Source of the DNA: Rossellomorea aquimaris | Lineage (GTDB): Bacteria > Bacillota > Bacilli > Bacillales > Bacillaceae_B | Length of the DNA stretch: 64,000 nt | Direction: 5' to 3' | Assembly (NCBI RefSeq): GCF_035590735.1 | Contig: NZ_CP141595.1 | Span: 925,001-989,000 of the forward strand | Part shown: piece by piece, positions 1 to 8,864 of the stretch | Position numbering within the stretch: position 1 is the first letter of the stretch | Layout of the letters: every line of letters starts with the position of its first letter | Position numbers and translations under genes: made by a program | The notes under the pieces: generated by a model | What the model saw: the letters and a program-made list of their open reading frames with translations, nothing else | Databases searched by the model: none | What the model was told of the DNA's origin: nothing

Positions 1-540
1 GTCAGTAGACTGATAGAAAGCTGCTACATGGGTGTTGGAGTAGGTCTCCGTGAACACATAGGTCCCATCGGAAGATACGGCTGCAACCACGGTCGGAGCA
101 ATTTCCCCTTTTTGGATCAGGGTGGTTTGATTGGTTTGCAAATCCGTTTTGTAGATATTCAATAATGAGTTTTCGTGATTGGTGGAGTAGACCATTTCAT
201 GATTCGTCGTAAAGCAGGCATGATAACAGGTCGCACTGATTTCCCCTTCATTGAAAGGCAGGGGGGTTCCTCCTGATATGGGTAAATAATGCAGCTGATA
301 GTTTTCATCTCCATCCTTCTCAAACGTAGCGACAATGTAATCAGAACCGATATGGATGAGGCTGCTTTTCTGATTTATCGTCGTCAGCGGATAGGGAAAT
401 GAATGGGGCAAATCCATGGCCCACAGGTTGTACTCCCCGTTCAGATTGGTGCTGAAGACCAGCTTCTCCCCGTTTTCATTTACACTAAATGTGTTGATAT
501 CAATGGTTTGAAAGTATTGTTCAACTTCAGGTGTTGGCAT
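1..540 (-). CDS. S9-family (prolyl oligopeptidase-like) peptidase, N-terminal part
   Basis: An open frame runs from the ATG at 540 leftward off the window edge, giving about 180 residues starting MPTPEVEQYF. It has repeated short beta-blade-like stretches (for example FSTNLNGEYNLWAMDLP and VYSTNHENSLLNIYKTDL), as in the TolB-like/beta-propeller N-terminal half of S9 peptidases, where the propeller gates access to a C-terminal alpha/beta-hydrolase domain. The catalytic domain lies outside the window, so the enzyme class is an inference from the propeller. A GGAGG lies about 11 bases before the ATG. The gene is divergent from the small membrane protein operon at 693. A TolB-like non-enzymatic propeller is the main alternative. 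Confidence 0.75.
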   Translation of the reverse strand, partial: MPTPEVEQYFQTIDINTFSVNENGEKLVFSTNLNGEYNLWAMDLPHSFPYPLTTINQKSSLIHIGSDYIVATFEKDGDENYQLHYLPISGGTPLPFNEGEISATCYHACFTTNHEMVYSTNHENSLLNIYKTDLQTNQTTLIQKGEIAPTVVAAVSSDGTYVFTETYSNTHVAAFYQSTD

Positions 541-622
541 ACGGATAGGACATTCCTCCAGATGGATAAGGTATAGGTATATTATTCCATTTGTTGGTGG
601 GGGATTCAATCATTAAAAGGTA

Positions 623-661
623 TTGCCCAACACCAAAATATTTGAAATAATTGACATTAAC
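623..661 (+). promoter_or_regulatory. Promoter family copy 1 (TTGCCC-N17-AATAAT, extended -10)
   Basis: TTGCCC at 623-628 is followed after 17 bases by AATAAT at 646-651, inside the recurrent core TTTGAAATAATTG (641-653). TG one base upstream of the hexamer makes it an extended -10. It lies about 40 bases before the start of the small membrane protein gene at 693. This is the most divergent copy of the family, with GA in place of GG at the core end. Confidence 0.65.
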
Positions 662-692
662 CGAAGATAAAGAGTAAGGAGGGGGAAACGAA

Positions 693-899
693 ATGATGTA
701 TTTTTTTATTTTCGTCGGAATCCTGGTCCTATACTTTGCTATTAGAATTTGGATCGGTTCCAGGAAGATGGAGTTTTATGGAGATAGTATAAAGAATACG
801 TCCCGAAGCCCAAGGGATGAAGCCTATGAAAAGTCTGCCCGGCATTCCCAACAAGCCATGAATCAGAATCACCATTCAGGTGGAGGTCCCAATGGTTGA
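693..899 (+). CDS. Small single-pass membrane protein
   Basis: 68 residues. Residues 1-22 form a hydrophobic segment (MMYFFIFVGILVLYFAIRIWIG). A polar, His/Gln/Asn-rich tail follows and ends HHSGGGPNG, predicted to sit in the cytoplasm. A strong AAGGAGGGGG site precedes the ATG; the second codon is also ATG. The stop overlaps the start of the downstream lipoprotein gene, suggesting translational coupling. I do not recognise a named family. It is preceded by promoter family copy 1. Confidence 0.7.
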   Translation: MMYFFIFVGILVLYFAIRIWIGSRKMEFYGDSIKNTSRSPRDEAYEKSARHSQQAMNQNHHSGGGPNG

Positions 900-1269
900 G
901 GGGAATGGGAAGTTTCATTTAAAAAGAATCATGGTAACCATTATAAGCTTGATGGCAGTCCTTTCATTACTAGGGTGTGCGGATGATGGAACGGGAGGCA
1001 TTGACAGTGAGAAAGCAGAAGCCGTTGCCATGGAACAATTTGAAAAAGATTTAGAGGAACATAATGAAACAAACCGGGAAAAAATCAGTATGAATGACGT
1101 AGAACTTCTTTCTAATGAAACAAACTTCAGTAGTTCTTCAAAGGCATGGAAAATAACGTTTAACTATAAAGATGGGCTTTTGAGAGAAGATTCAGCAACC
1201 AACTCGATTGCTCATTATAGTGTAAGTCCTGGGGGAGAAATCATTCAACAGTCAACTTCATTCCAATGA
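892..1269 (+). CDS. Small lipoprotein
   Basis: From the ATG at 892 (GGAGG at 882-886) this gives 125 residues: MVEGNGKFHLKR, a hydrophobic stretch and the lipobox LSLLGC at about residues 23-28. It should therefore be exported and lipidated on Cys. The mature part is acidic with no recognised domain; the tail (WKITFNYKDGLL...YSVSPGGEI) looks like a PepSY-type or DUF-style beta strand region, but I cannot name it. An in-frame GTG at 880 is possible but lacks spacing to the ribosome site. The gene overlaps the preceding small membrane protein gene by 8 bases, so the two probably form an operon closed by the terminator at 1273. Confidence 0.7.
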   Translation: MVEGNGKFHLKRIMVTIISLMAVLSLLGCADDGTGGIDSEKAEAVAMEQFEKDLEEHNETNREKISMNDVELLSNETNFSSSSKAWKITFNYKDGLLREDSATNSIAHYSVSPGGEIIQQSTSFQ

Positions 1270-1271
1270 TT

Positions 1272-1317
1272 GACGCAAGGACCACTCATCACGAGAGGTT
1301 CTTGCGTTCTGTTTTTA
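1272..1317 (+). terminator. Intrinsic terminator of the lipoprotein operon
   Basis: Inverted repeat ACGCAAGGACC / GGTTCTTGCGT with a short loop, followed by a TTTTT run, directly after the stop at 1269. Confidence 0.75.
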
Positions 1318-1723
1318 TAACCCCAACCCGCAAAAGACTATTAGACCAAAAAAGATTCTTTCTTGCTGGCAAATATGGAGATAGATCACTGATAACCTTA
1401 TTTCCATAGGGAAGAAAAGCGGAATAAAAACCCCAATTGTCCCATGTGTTGAAACATTATAAAATTCAACTAACATCACTAGATTGCGTGCGAATCACTT
1501 CTTGCGACTTACTTCATCTTCTATCAATCTACATCTCTACTTCATCTCGAAAACCTACTACTTTTTCATCTATCGACAGCATACATACCTTCGGGGAGAC
1601 TAATCTTTTTTTATATGGAATGAAAAGTGAACGCAGTTAGTAGAAGCAGTTAACCCAATTGCCAAGAAGTGGTACGCTCCAACACAAAACAAAGTCAATC
1701 TAATCGAGGGAGGAAGGATGTAA
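1318..1723. other. Intergenic region without a convincing gene
   Basis: About 400 bases before the protease gene. Short open frames exist but have neither ribosome sites nor protein-like composition. It presumably holds the protease promoter; I could not single out a convincing -35/-10 pair. Confidence 0.5.
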
Positions 1724-4700
1724 TTGAAACCATTCAAGGCAGTCACAACGAGTTTCTTGGCAACCAGTTTACTGATATCGGGCATTTCGCCTTCGTTTGC
1801 CGAAGGGAACTCAACGTCAGAGGACAAGCTGGAACAGTATTTGCAACATGCCACCAAGGAGGATCGCGAGCGGATTCATGAGGGGCAGAGCCAAGCCGGT
1901 GAGAAATTTGTATCACCGGAGATCAATGTACATTCTGATGAAGAGATTGCAGTTATCGTTCAGTTTTCACAAGATCCTGCGGAGGTGGAAGTGAAGAAGA
2001 AGGAGCTTAAGGGAGAGAAGGTTTCTCTTCAGGCTGCTAAAGAGAAGGTACAGAAAGTCCATCATCAGTTTAAAGAAAAGATAACGAAGAAGCAGGCGAA
2101 AGCCAAAGGGAAGTCTCCGATTCAAATCGGGAAGGAATACCGTCAGGCTTTTAATGGGGTCGCGATGAAACTGCCGGCAAGTGAAGTGAAGGAGCTATTG
2201 AAATACAATGAAGTCAAAGCGGTTTATGTTGACGCGGAGATTAAGGTAGATCCCGTTCTTTTAAGTGATGAGAACACGGGTTCATCACCTGCGATGGATA
2301 GCTTGTCACAGATTTCTGCCCCAGCTGCCCACGGAGAAGGTATTACCGGCGAAGGAATTAAAGTAGGGGTACTGGATACGGGTATTGATTACCATCATCC
2401 TGACTTGAAAGAAGCCTACAAAGGTGGATATGATCTAATCAACAATGATGACGACCCGATGGAAACGACGTATGAAGAGTGGCTGGATTCCGGTCTATTG
2501 GAGTACCATCCACTGGGTGGATCAACGTATTACACCTCTCATGGCACCCACGTAGCCGGAACGATTGCCGGCCGTGCCGGGAATCAGGAAGGGAATGGAG
2601 TCAAAGGAGTGGCCCCCGATGCTGATATTTATGCGTATAAGGTATTAGGTCCTTACGGCAGTGGGGCAATGTCAATAGTCATGGCTGGTATTGAGAAAGC
2701 CGTGGAAGATGGGATGGACGTCATCAATCTATCTCTTGGCGGTTCCTCCATCAGTCCTTTGGATCCTACTTCGATTGCCATCGACAATGCCATGTTGTCA
2801 GGTACAGTCGCCATCGTGGCATCAGGAAACTCCGGTGATGACCAGTATACGTTGGGCGCACCTGGAACAGCGAGTCTCGGAATCACCGTAGGAGCAAGTG
2901 ATTATTCAGTTACGGCTTCCAAAGCGGAGGGAGTTCTTGTAAATGGATCGGAAAGCATGGAACTTACCGATATTCGTTTACTTGGAAAGGACTTTGGCTC
3001 CCTGGATGGACTCCTGGACTCAGAAGCCTCCATCACATACGTAGGGCTAGGACGGGAAGCCGACTACGAAGGAAAAGATGTAGAAGGCAAAGTCGTCTTG
3101 ATTTCAAGGGGAACCAACGGTGTGAATGAAAAGATTTATATTGCCAAACAACATGGAGCGAAGGCAGCGCTTATTTTCAATAACAACCCGGGAGAAGGGC
3201 ATATTCCTTATTATTTTGGGGAAGAAGTGGCGTTCATCCCAGGATTCTCATTAACATATGAAGATGGACAAGCCATTCTGGAATCTTTAAAAGAAGACAG
3301 TACATTCTCCTTCAATCATCTTGAAGAGGTTCAGTCTGAAGGGGACCACCTGGCCAGTTTCAGTTCACGCGGGCCGACAAGAATCACCCATGACATCAAA
3401 CCGGAAATCGTTGCGCCGGGTGTCGGTGTTTATTCTTCTGTCCCAAGTTATATGCAGGGAAGCGAGTATATCGGCAATTATGATGTCGCTTATAAACGGG
3501 CTTCCGGAACGTCGATGGCAGCGCCACATGTAGCGGGGGCGGCAGCGGTTCTTCTTCAGGAAAATCCGGACTTAAAGCCGGAAGATGTGAAAACAGCGCT
3601 GATGAATACAGCGGATGAAGTGAAGGGGGATACGAGCGTATTTGAACGGGGTGCCGGGCGTATCGATGTCTATGAAGCAATGCATGCCGATGTGGAAATC
3701 GAAGTGGAGCACGAGATCCTGACAGCATCTCCAGATTCAGAGGAAGCCCATGAAGATGAAACACACAATCATGCAAGTCATTTGGTGGATCAGATTATCG
3801 AGCATAGCGGTGACCTGAGTTATGGAGGTATAAGCCAAACAGGGGATAATCTATCTGAACGTCTATCGGTGACCATTCATAATAACAGTGATGAGCAGAA
3901 GAAGTTTGCCATCTCGTTTGAAGAGAATGGGATCGATGGCAACCAAAGCATGAACGAAAATGGGGTAAGCCTGTCATTTCCTAAAGCTGTAAATGTGAAA
4001 GCTGGAAAAGACAAGAATCAGAATGTGTTCTTGAACATCCCGAAAACGGCTAAACCGGGATTCTATGAAGGGATGGTGACGTTCACGAATCGAGAGAATC
4101 CGGATGAGGTGTACCAGCTGCCAGTGGGTTTCCGCCTTTTGGGTACAGGCATCAAAGAAGTGACGGCCCATTTTACTTCTTTCACGACTCGACGCGATTT
4201 CAATAATGGGTATATGGGATACTCACCTATTACCTTCGCCCTGAATAACGGAATGGAAAAGGTGGACATCATCCTGAAGGATGCAGATACAGGAGAAGGT
4301 CTTGGGGTGATCGATTCGTTCCCGTTTTATTTACCGGAAGACTATCTCTATGGACTTGAATTTGGATTCGTCGGCCTGTACTATCCGTTCACAGGAAATG
4401 CCGAAAATCCGGTAGCCTATTCGAAAACCATGGCTCCTCCAGGGAACTATGAGGTCGAAATCGTCGCGACGGATTCAAATGGTAAGACATACAGAAAATC
4501 CGACAATCTGTTTATTGAAAACACACTGCCGGAAGTGGATATGAAACAAAAAGGCGGAGTATACGAAGTAACGCATGAAGGTCTTGTAATAAAAGGGAAT
4601 ATCTATAATAACCAGATCGACAAGATGAAAGAATATGGAGAAACCTTTGATCAGTCCACGAACACGGTCAATGTCCTGTCTTCAAGTCCGTACAGAATGA

Positions 4701-4795
4701 CCCCTGTGAATGTGGAGCGAGCAAGTATCAAGAATATTCGACACAGAGGATCAATTATGTATATAAGTGGTTCAATAAATTCAAAATGGGGCTAA
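1724..4795 (+). CDS. Secreted S8 subtilisin-like serine protease with PA insert (Vpr-like)
   Basis: 1023 residues from a TTG start with GGGAGGAAGG upstream. A signal peptide (about 1-27, ending PSFA) and an I9-type propeptide region (about 60-175) come first. The catalytic triad is visible: Asp218 in GVLDTGID, His276 in SHGTHVAGT and Ser597 in SGTSMAAPHVAG. A protease-associated (PA) domain is inserted between His and Ser (about 390-520), as in Bacillus Vpr. A long C-terminal beta-rich region follows. The enzyme should act outside the cell as an endopeptidase. The last ~25 residues (after SSSPYRMTPVNV) look unlike the preceding domain, and the next frame stays open, so the C-terminus may be altered by a frameshift. 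Confidence 0.9.
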   Translation: MKPFKAVTTSFLATSLLISGISPSFAEGNSTSEDKLEQYLQHATKEDRERIHEGQSQAGEKFVSPEINVHSDEEIAVIVQFSQDPAEVEVKKKELKGEKVSLQAAKEKVQKVHHQFKEKITKKQAKAKGKSPIQIGKEYRQAFNGVAMKLPASEVKELLKYNEVKAVYVDAEIKVDPVLLSDENTGSSPAMDSLSQISAPAAHGEGITGEGIKVGVLDTGIDYHHPDLKEAYKGGYDLINNDDDPMETTYEEWLDSGLLEYHPLGGSTYYTSHGTHVAGTIAGRAGNQEGNGVKGVAPDADIYAYKVLGPYGSGAMSIVMAGIEKAVEDGMDVINLSLGGSSISPLDPTSIAIDNAMLSGTVAIVASGNSGDDQYTLGAPGTASLGITVGASDYSVTASKAEGVLVNGSESMELTDIRLLGKDFGSLDGLLDSEASITYVGLGREADYEGKDVEGKVVLISRGTNGVNEKIYIAKQHGAKAALIFNNNPGEGHIPYYFGEEVAFIPGFSLTYEDGQAILESLKEDSTFSFNHLEEVQSEGDHLASFSSRGPTRITHDIKPEIVAPGVGVYSSVPSYMQGSEYIGNYDVAYKRASGTSMAAPHVAGAAAVLLQENPDLKPEDVKTALMNTADEVKGDTSVFERGAGRIDVYEAMHADVEIEVEHEILTASPDSEEAHEDETHNHASHLVDQIIEHSGDLSYGGISQTGDNLSERLSVTIHNNSDEQKKFAISFEENGIDGNQSMNENGVSLSFPKAVNVKAGKDKNQNVFLNIPKTAKPGFYEGMVTFTNRENPDEVYQLPVGFRLLGTGIKEVTAHFTSFTTRRDFNNGYMGYSPITFALNNGMEKVDIILKDADTGEGLGVIDSFPFYLPEDYLYGLEFGFVGLYYPFTGNAENPVAYSKTMAPPGNYEVEIVATDSNGKTYRKSDNLFIENTLPEVDMKQKGGVYEVTHEGLVIKGNIYNNQIDKMKEYGETFDQSTNTVNVLSSSPYRMTPVNVERASIKNIRHRGSIMYISGSINSKWG

Positions 4796-4968
4796 ATTAT
4801 CCCAAATCAGGATTGAAAATCGTCTATACCAGCTTAATTACTGGTCTTGTCCTTGAAAGAGAGGGAGGATTTCAGACATTTATTGGGATAGACTCTTCTT
4901 TTAATACTATAATGCTCTCTAAAGAAGGAATTTTCTCTCCAAAGATAGTATATATGCCATATGAATAA
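4786..4968 (+). other. Open frame overlapping the protease 3' end; possible displaced C-terminus
   Basis: 60 codons in another frame, overlapping the last codons of the protease. No clear ribosome site is present. It could be the original C-terminal coding sequence separated by a frameshift, or a chance frame. The translation (MGLNYPKSGLKIVYTSLITG...) shows no domain I recognise. Confidence 0.3.
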
Positions 4969-4991
4969 ATCGCATAAATAGGATGTGAACG

Positions 4992-5669
4992 ATGTTGAAA
5001 AAATCGATCCTCCCCACTCTGATCGGAATCATGGCCGTCCTCTACATATTCATTATTCCAGCAGAACCATTAGCATTAAAAATCGTCTTTAAACTGATCC
5101 CGATGCTACTCATCATTCTCTACGCATTCCGTCAGCTGCCCGCAAGACCCGCACCGGCCATGCGCCTTATCATCATCGGCTTATTCTTCTGCATGCTTGG
5201 CGACGGGTTTATCGCGGTCTCATTTGTAGCGGGTCTCGGAGCTTTCCTTGTTGGACATGTCTTCTATTTAACAGGGTTTATCAAAATGTCCCGTACGAAC
5301 ATGACGCGCCTAGCCTCCATTTTCCCGATTGGATTGTATTCCTTCTTCATCGGCAGACAACTGATTACCGCGCTCCAAACCGAAGGAAATGATGGACTCG
5401 TGATCCCCGTCGTTGCCTATATGCTGGTCATTTCCCTGATGGCTCTAACCGCGATCTTGACCGATAGCCTATTGGCTACTGCCGGAAGCATCCTGTTTGT
5501 CATCTCGGACTCCATTCTGTCATGGAATATGTTCGTGTCAACCATCCCTTATTCGGATGTCCTGATCATGACAACCTACTACTCGGCGCAGTTCCTGATT
5601 GCGGGAAGCCTCGCAAGCTTAGGGAAGTCAGTCAGGCATGAAGAGGGAAAAAGTATGAACATGCAATGA
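4992..5669 (+). CDS. YhhN-family membrane protein, putative lysoplasmalogenase
   Basis: 225 residues with about eight hydrophobic segments throughout. It carries the conserved YhhN/TMEM86 features: an Asp after a helix (FFCMLGDGF) and GLGAFLVGHVFYLTGF. Characterised family members hydrolyse the vinyl-ether bond of lysoplasmalogens; that activity here is inference, since a bacterial substrate is unknown. ATG with an upstream GGATGTG site. It ends in its own terminator at 5676 and so appears monocistronic. Confidence 0.85.
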   Translation: MLKKSILPTLIGIMAVLYIFIIPAEPLALKIVFKLIPMLLIILYAFRQLPARPAPAMRLIIIGLFFCMLGDGFIAVSFVAGLGAFLVGHVFYLTGFIKMSRTNMTRLASIFPIGLYSFFIGRQLITALQTEGNDGLVIPVVAYMLVISLMALTAILTDSLLATAGSILFVISDSILSWNMFVSTIPYSDVLIMTTYYSAQFLIAGSLASLGKSVRHEEGKSMNMQ

Positions 5670-5675
5670 GCGTTT

Positions 5676-5711
5676 GCGCCTGTCGAGGGGTCTCGCCAGG
5701 CGCGTTTTTTT
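5676..5711 (+). terminator. Intrinsic terminator after the YhhN-family gene
   Basis: GCGCCTG at 5676-5682 pairs with CAGGCGC at 5697-5703; an inner GAG/CTC extends the stem. A run of seven T follows. Confidence 0.8.
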
Positions 5712-5729
5712 GACAAATTGCAAAAAAAT

Positions 5730-5757
5730 CCAAACTTTATCTATATAAGAAACGTCT
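5730..5757 (+). promoter_or_regulatory. Candidate ECF-sigma promoter (autoregulation)
   Basis: AAAC at 5732-5735 and CGTC at 5753-5756 are separated by 17 bases, matching the AAAC / CGTC arrangement of Bacillus ECF promoters. The site sits 36 bases before the ECF sigma start codon. The -35 reads CCAAAC rather than TGAAAC. Autoregulation is inferred. Confidence 0.55.
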
Positions 5758-5792
5758 TAATTAATGAAGATACATAAAAAGCAGGTGAGCAT

Positions 5793-6338
5793 TTGAAATC
5801 CGGAAATATCTCCAAATCGGAAAAGGATCGACTACTAGAGAAAGCCATGACGGAATACGGAAATGATGTGTATTACATTGTTTATTCCTATGTGAAGGAA
5901 CATAGCCTGGCGGAAGATCTGACTCAAGAGATCTTCATCAAGTTTTATCAAAAGATGGATACCTTTCGCGAGGATTCCACCCTTAAAACATGGATCATCA
6001 GCGTGGCCGTCAATCACTGTAAGGATTATTTAAGACGGTGGGATACACGAATGGTCAGTATATCCAATAAAATCAATGACATGGTGAAAGGAAAGATGGG
6101 GGCTCCGGAACAGACCGTGATCGAGAAGGAAAAGAATTCAGAGCTGATCCAGAGCGTGTTGGCCCTGCCTATCAAGTATCGGGAAGTCATCTTTCTTTAC
6201 TATTTTGAAGAAATGAAGCTATCTGAAATCGGGGCATGTATGGATTTGAACACCAATACGGTGAAGACCCGATTGACAAGAGGGAAAGCGCTGCTCGGTT
6301 CAACGATTAAACGGAACGAGGTGTATAACAATGGATGA
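5793..6338 (+). CDS. ECF-type RNA polymerase sigma factor
   Basis: 181 residues from TTG (AGGTGAG site). Sigma region 2 covers about 15-85 (AEDLTQEIFIKFYQKMDTF, then LKTWIISVAVNHCKDYLRRW) and region 4 covers about 120-175 (LPIKYREVIFLYYFEEMKLSEIG, then NTNTVKTRLTRGKALL). No extra domain is present. The gene overlaps the next one by 8 bases, which is the usual ECF sigma/anti-sigma coupling. The subgroup (M, V, W, X or other) cannot be fixed by eye. Confidence 0.95.
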   Translation: MKSGNISKSEKDRLLEKAMTEYGNDVYYIVYSYVKEHSLAEDLTQEIFIKFYQKMDTFREDSTLKTWIISVAVNHCKDYLRRWDTRMVSISNKINDMVKGKMGAPEQTVIEKEKNSELIQSVLALPIKYREVIFLYYFEEMKLSEIGACMDLNTNTVKTRLTRGKALLGSTIKRNEVYNNG

Positions 6339-6984
6339 GCTTAAACGTTTGCGTGGTTTAATGAAAGAAGAGACCTTCAAAGGCCGTGGTTTTACCAATA
6401 AGATGAGGGAGAATATTTTGAATGAGGTTCATTCGAAACCTTCATCCAAAGCCTTTTCAATCAATAAAAAACCCATATTCGCTCCGTTGATGTCCTTTGT
6501 ATTTGTTGCCGCATGCCTCTCTCTATTCGTTTATTTCGGTGGAACACAATTGGGACTCTTTGACGGAAATAACGCCAGTGCCCCTTTTTATCAATACGAA
6601 GCTAAAGATCGTCCAGAATCCCTTGGCGCAAAATTCAAGTTTCTTACGAAGGCTCCATTTGAAGTAGCGGAGGTCACAACCAAAACAAGTGAGGATCCTT
6701 CAGGGGAAATAGAACTGGTGACCTTGACCGGTAAGGCAAGACAAACAATCAAACTGACGTTTCAATCCATTGAACCAGGAACCAATCTGACACTATATCA
6801 GGACGAAGTGAAAGTCGGCCAATCCAAAGGAAGCTATTACGAGTCAGAAGGTCCGGCAAAGGTCAGCCGCCTGATATGGATCGAAGGGGATACCATTAAA
6901 TATGAAATGGAATACATGCCAGGGGGATCTGACGTCACTTTGTCTAAAAAAGACATGATTAAGATGGCGGAGTCGTTTCGATAA
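6331..6984 (+). CDS. Membrane-anchored anti-sigma factor
   Basis: 217 residues. The N-terminal ~45 residues are charged and helical (MDELKRLRGLMKEET), suited to bind a sigma factor in the cytoplasm. One transmembrane helix lies at about 50-70 (PLMSFVFVAACLSLFVYFGG), followed by an extracytoplasmic beta-rich domain (about 80-217). The role is inferred from overlap with the ECF sigma gene and from this topology; no classical zinc-binding HxxxCxxC motif is seen. The outer domain could sense an envelope signal, but no ligand can be deduced. Confidence 0.8.
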   Translation: MDELKRLRGLMKEETFKGRGFTNKMRENILNEVHSKPSSKAFSINKKPIFAPLMSFVFVAACLSLFVYFGGTQLGLFDGNNASAPFYQYEAKDRPESLGAKFKFLTKAPFEVAEVTTKTSEDPSGEIELVTLTGKARQTIKLTFQSIEPGTNLTLYQDEVKVGQSKGSYYESEGPAKVSRLIWIEGDTIKYEMEYMPGGSDVTLSKKDMIKMAESFR

Positions 6985-7153
6985 ATCCTTAGGCATGCAT
7001 CACTAGCCAGTAGAGAGACCGTTGGAGGTAAATCACATGTACTAGTAACGAATTGTTGATGAACAGAGTAAAGAAGGATAGTGATAATAACGAAATTTAG
7101 AGCGTGTGTAGACATTCAATAGTGACAAATTATATTTGTAGGGTGATAAGTTG

Positions 7154-7825
7154 ATGATAGGAATAAGTATAGCAACGAAGTGGGAATATGAAGCGACATT
7201 GGAATATTTCGGCATAAAAGATAATGAACGTTTCGGTTATCCTTATGGCGATTATTTCATAAGAACAATTAATGATACCGAACTTGTTTTTTATAGTACC
7301 GGTGTAAGAAAAGTAAATGGTGTTGGTGGTAATCAGTATATGATTTCTAAATTTAATTTAACTAAAGTAATCGTTGCTGGAACCTGTGCAGGAATAGATG
7401 ATAAGTTCAGTAATTTGGATATTTTTGTACCCGATGAAGCCGTTCAATATGATTGCACAGTAAAAGAAATCGAGCCTTTTATTAAACAATCCTTCATAGT
7501 CGATATTGATCTATCAAAATATGGAAATGATTTTCATACCGGAACAATTGGCACCGCTGATAAAGCAGTAGTTATGTGGAAGGACTATTTAGAACTTAAA
7601 GAAAACGAAATAACAATAGCCGATACAGAAGCGGGTGCAATTGCTTATATCTGTAAGAAGAATGATGTTGAATGTATTATTATTAAAGGAATTTCTGATT
7701 TTCCAACAGATGAAAGAAACTCTGATAAATTCGAATCAAACATTGAACAAATTAATGTTTATGTAGAAAACACACCCAAAGTTATGAACAAAATATTTGG
7801 CGAATATTTAAAAAGATTTATATAA
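7154..7825 (+). CDS. Purine-nucleosidase/phosphorylase-like protein (MTA/SAH nucleosidase fold)
   Basis: 223 residues. The signature is in the C-terminal third: ADTEAGAIAYICKKNDVECIIIKGISD, matching the E-x-A-A...RxISD pattern of MTA/SAH nucleosidases and related phosphorylases. An N-terminal IGISIATKWE and a central GTCAGI loop also fit the PNP_UDP_1 fold. It would cleave or transfer the glycosidic bond of a nucleoside; the substrate is unknown. The gene is visibly more AT-rich than the sigma operon before it, suggesting separate acquisition. Start 7151 (ATGATG) is equally possible. It has its own terminator. Confidence 0.75.
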   Translation: MIGISIATKWEYEATLEYFGIKDNERFGYPYGDYFIRTINDTELVFYSTGVRKVNGVGGNQYMISKFNLTKVIVAGTCAGIDDKFSNLDIFVPDEAVQYDCTVKEIEPFIKQSFIVDIDLSKYGNDFHTGTIGTADKAVVMWKDYLELKENEITIADTEAGAIAYICKKNDVECIIIKGISDFPTDERNSDKFESNIEQINVYVENTPKVMNKIFGEYLKRFI

Positions 7826-7874
7826 ATAAATTTAAAGTTAGACCATTTGAGATATTGATTTCCCTCTCTAAACG

Positions 7875-7909
7875 GAACCCTTTAATTGAAAATAAGGGTT
7901 CTTTTTTTC
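7875..7909 (+). terminator. Intrinsic terminator of the nucleosidase-like gene
   Basis: GAACCCTTTA and TAAGGGTTC flank an AT-rich loop; a T7 run follows at 7902-7908. Confidence 0.8.
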
Positions 7910-8023
7910 GTTGGTCCATTAAAGGCATAAACAGTACTGCTCAGGAATTTGTCTGCACTTAGTGATTGTAATTCACTTCTCAAAGAAAAAGATGACAGAT
8001 CCCAAATCCATCATCCTCTCTCC

Positions 8024-8311
8024 TTAGTATGTTCCATACAAAACCTTCACGATATTTCCATATTGGGTATAGGTCACTTCCTTCCACTGATTCCCGCCGT
8101 TTGAACTTCGATACATGATGATGGAATAACTGCCTGAAGCTCTCCGGTAATACTCCATCCAGGTGACTCCCCCTTGGCCGCCGCCATCTTCTATGAGCTT
8201 TACACGATCATTCTTGGCTGCGAATGTAGGTTTCACCCCTACGGCAGCACCAACAGATAGAATCATTGAACACGCAACCATATACTTTACTGAACATTGA
8301 AGGAAACCCAT
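8024..8311 (-). CDS. Small secreted protein of unknown function
   Basis: From ATG at 8311 (AGGTGG site 8 bases upstream) it gives 95 residues: a signal peptide (VKYMVACSMILSVGAAVGVKPTFA) and a mature part of about 65 residues rich in Tyr, Gly and Ser (YYRRASGSYSIIMYRSSNGGNQWKEVTY). An in-frame GTG at 8314 is also usable. No Cys pairs occur in the mature part and no family is recognised. A beta-sandwich or bacteriocin-like role would be speculation. It stands alone, convergent to the nucleosidase-like gene. Confidence 0.6.
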   Translation of the reverse strand: MGFLQCSVKYMVACSMILSVGAAVGVKPTFAAKNDRVKLIEDGGGQGGVTWMEYYRRASGSYSIIMYRSSNGGNQWKEVTYTQYGNIVKVLYGTY

Positions 8312-8506
8312 CACGATTGCCACCTCATTTTGTTAATAAATGTAATTATATAGTCGATCATACTATAAGTATTTTTATCTGGACTAGGTCGTATTCTCTA
8401 GTATTTGGGAGTCATGACCTCTGAATAGGACGATATCTTTATGATTCTTGTTGGAGTATTAATATTTTAATAATTCAATTTGACGCCATTAAAAAAGAAT
8501 ATAGGA

Positions 8507-8546
8507 TTGTGTTCTTCTAACTAATTTGAAATAATTGGTATTAAGT
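8507..8546 (+). promoter_or_regulatory. Promoter family copy 2 (TTGTGT-N17-AATAAT)
   Basis: TTGTGT at 8507-8512 and AATAAT at 8530-8535 lie 17 bases apart within the core TTTGAAATAATTGG (8525-8538), followed by TATTAAG. The next gene starts at 8589 on the same strand. Confidence 0.75.
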
Positions 8547-8588
8547 TGAAAGAAAGTTGTTAAGAATTCATTGAATTGAGGTGGGGTT

Positions 8589-8792
8589 ATGATTAAATCG
8601 TTTTGGCTACCGCTGATTGCCGCAATTGGGTCGATGGTGTTGCTGTATGTCGTTGGTTTTATAGGAAAGATAGAATTCCTTGTGTTCAAGATTTCATCTT
8701 CCGATACTGAAATTGCCATATTACCAATCGTTGTTGGGATAGTAGTGGCGTTTGTTAGTGATCGGATTGTTAGACCCAAGTCTCTGGAATAG
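8589..8792 (+). CDS. Small two-helix membrane protein
   Basis: 67 residues with two hydrophobic helices (about 5-30 and 42-58), ending in a short basic tail (SDRIVRPKSLE). GAGGTGGGG ribosome site. No family recognised. It is driven by promoter family copy 2 and may be cotranscribed with the 55-residue membrane protein gene at 8865. Confidence 0.7.
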   Translation: MIKSFWLPLIAAIGSMVLLYVVGFIGKIEFLVFKISSSDTEIAILPIVVGIVVAFVSDRIVRPKSLE

Positions 8793-8864
8793 GTTGTACT
8801 TAGGGGAATTGTTGAAGATTAGAGTTAATGACATACAAGGAGTCTTGAAGAGAGGTTGTAATAC

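Noticed and set aside
1437..1640. 67-codon plus-strand frame before the protease
   Set aside because: No ribosome site, low-complexity Ser/Thr composition, no coding signs.
3396..3776. 126-codon minus-strand frame inside the protease gene
   Set aside because: Antisense shadow of the S8 protease, His/Pro/Ser-rich as expected for such shadows.
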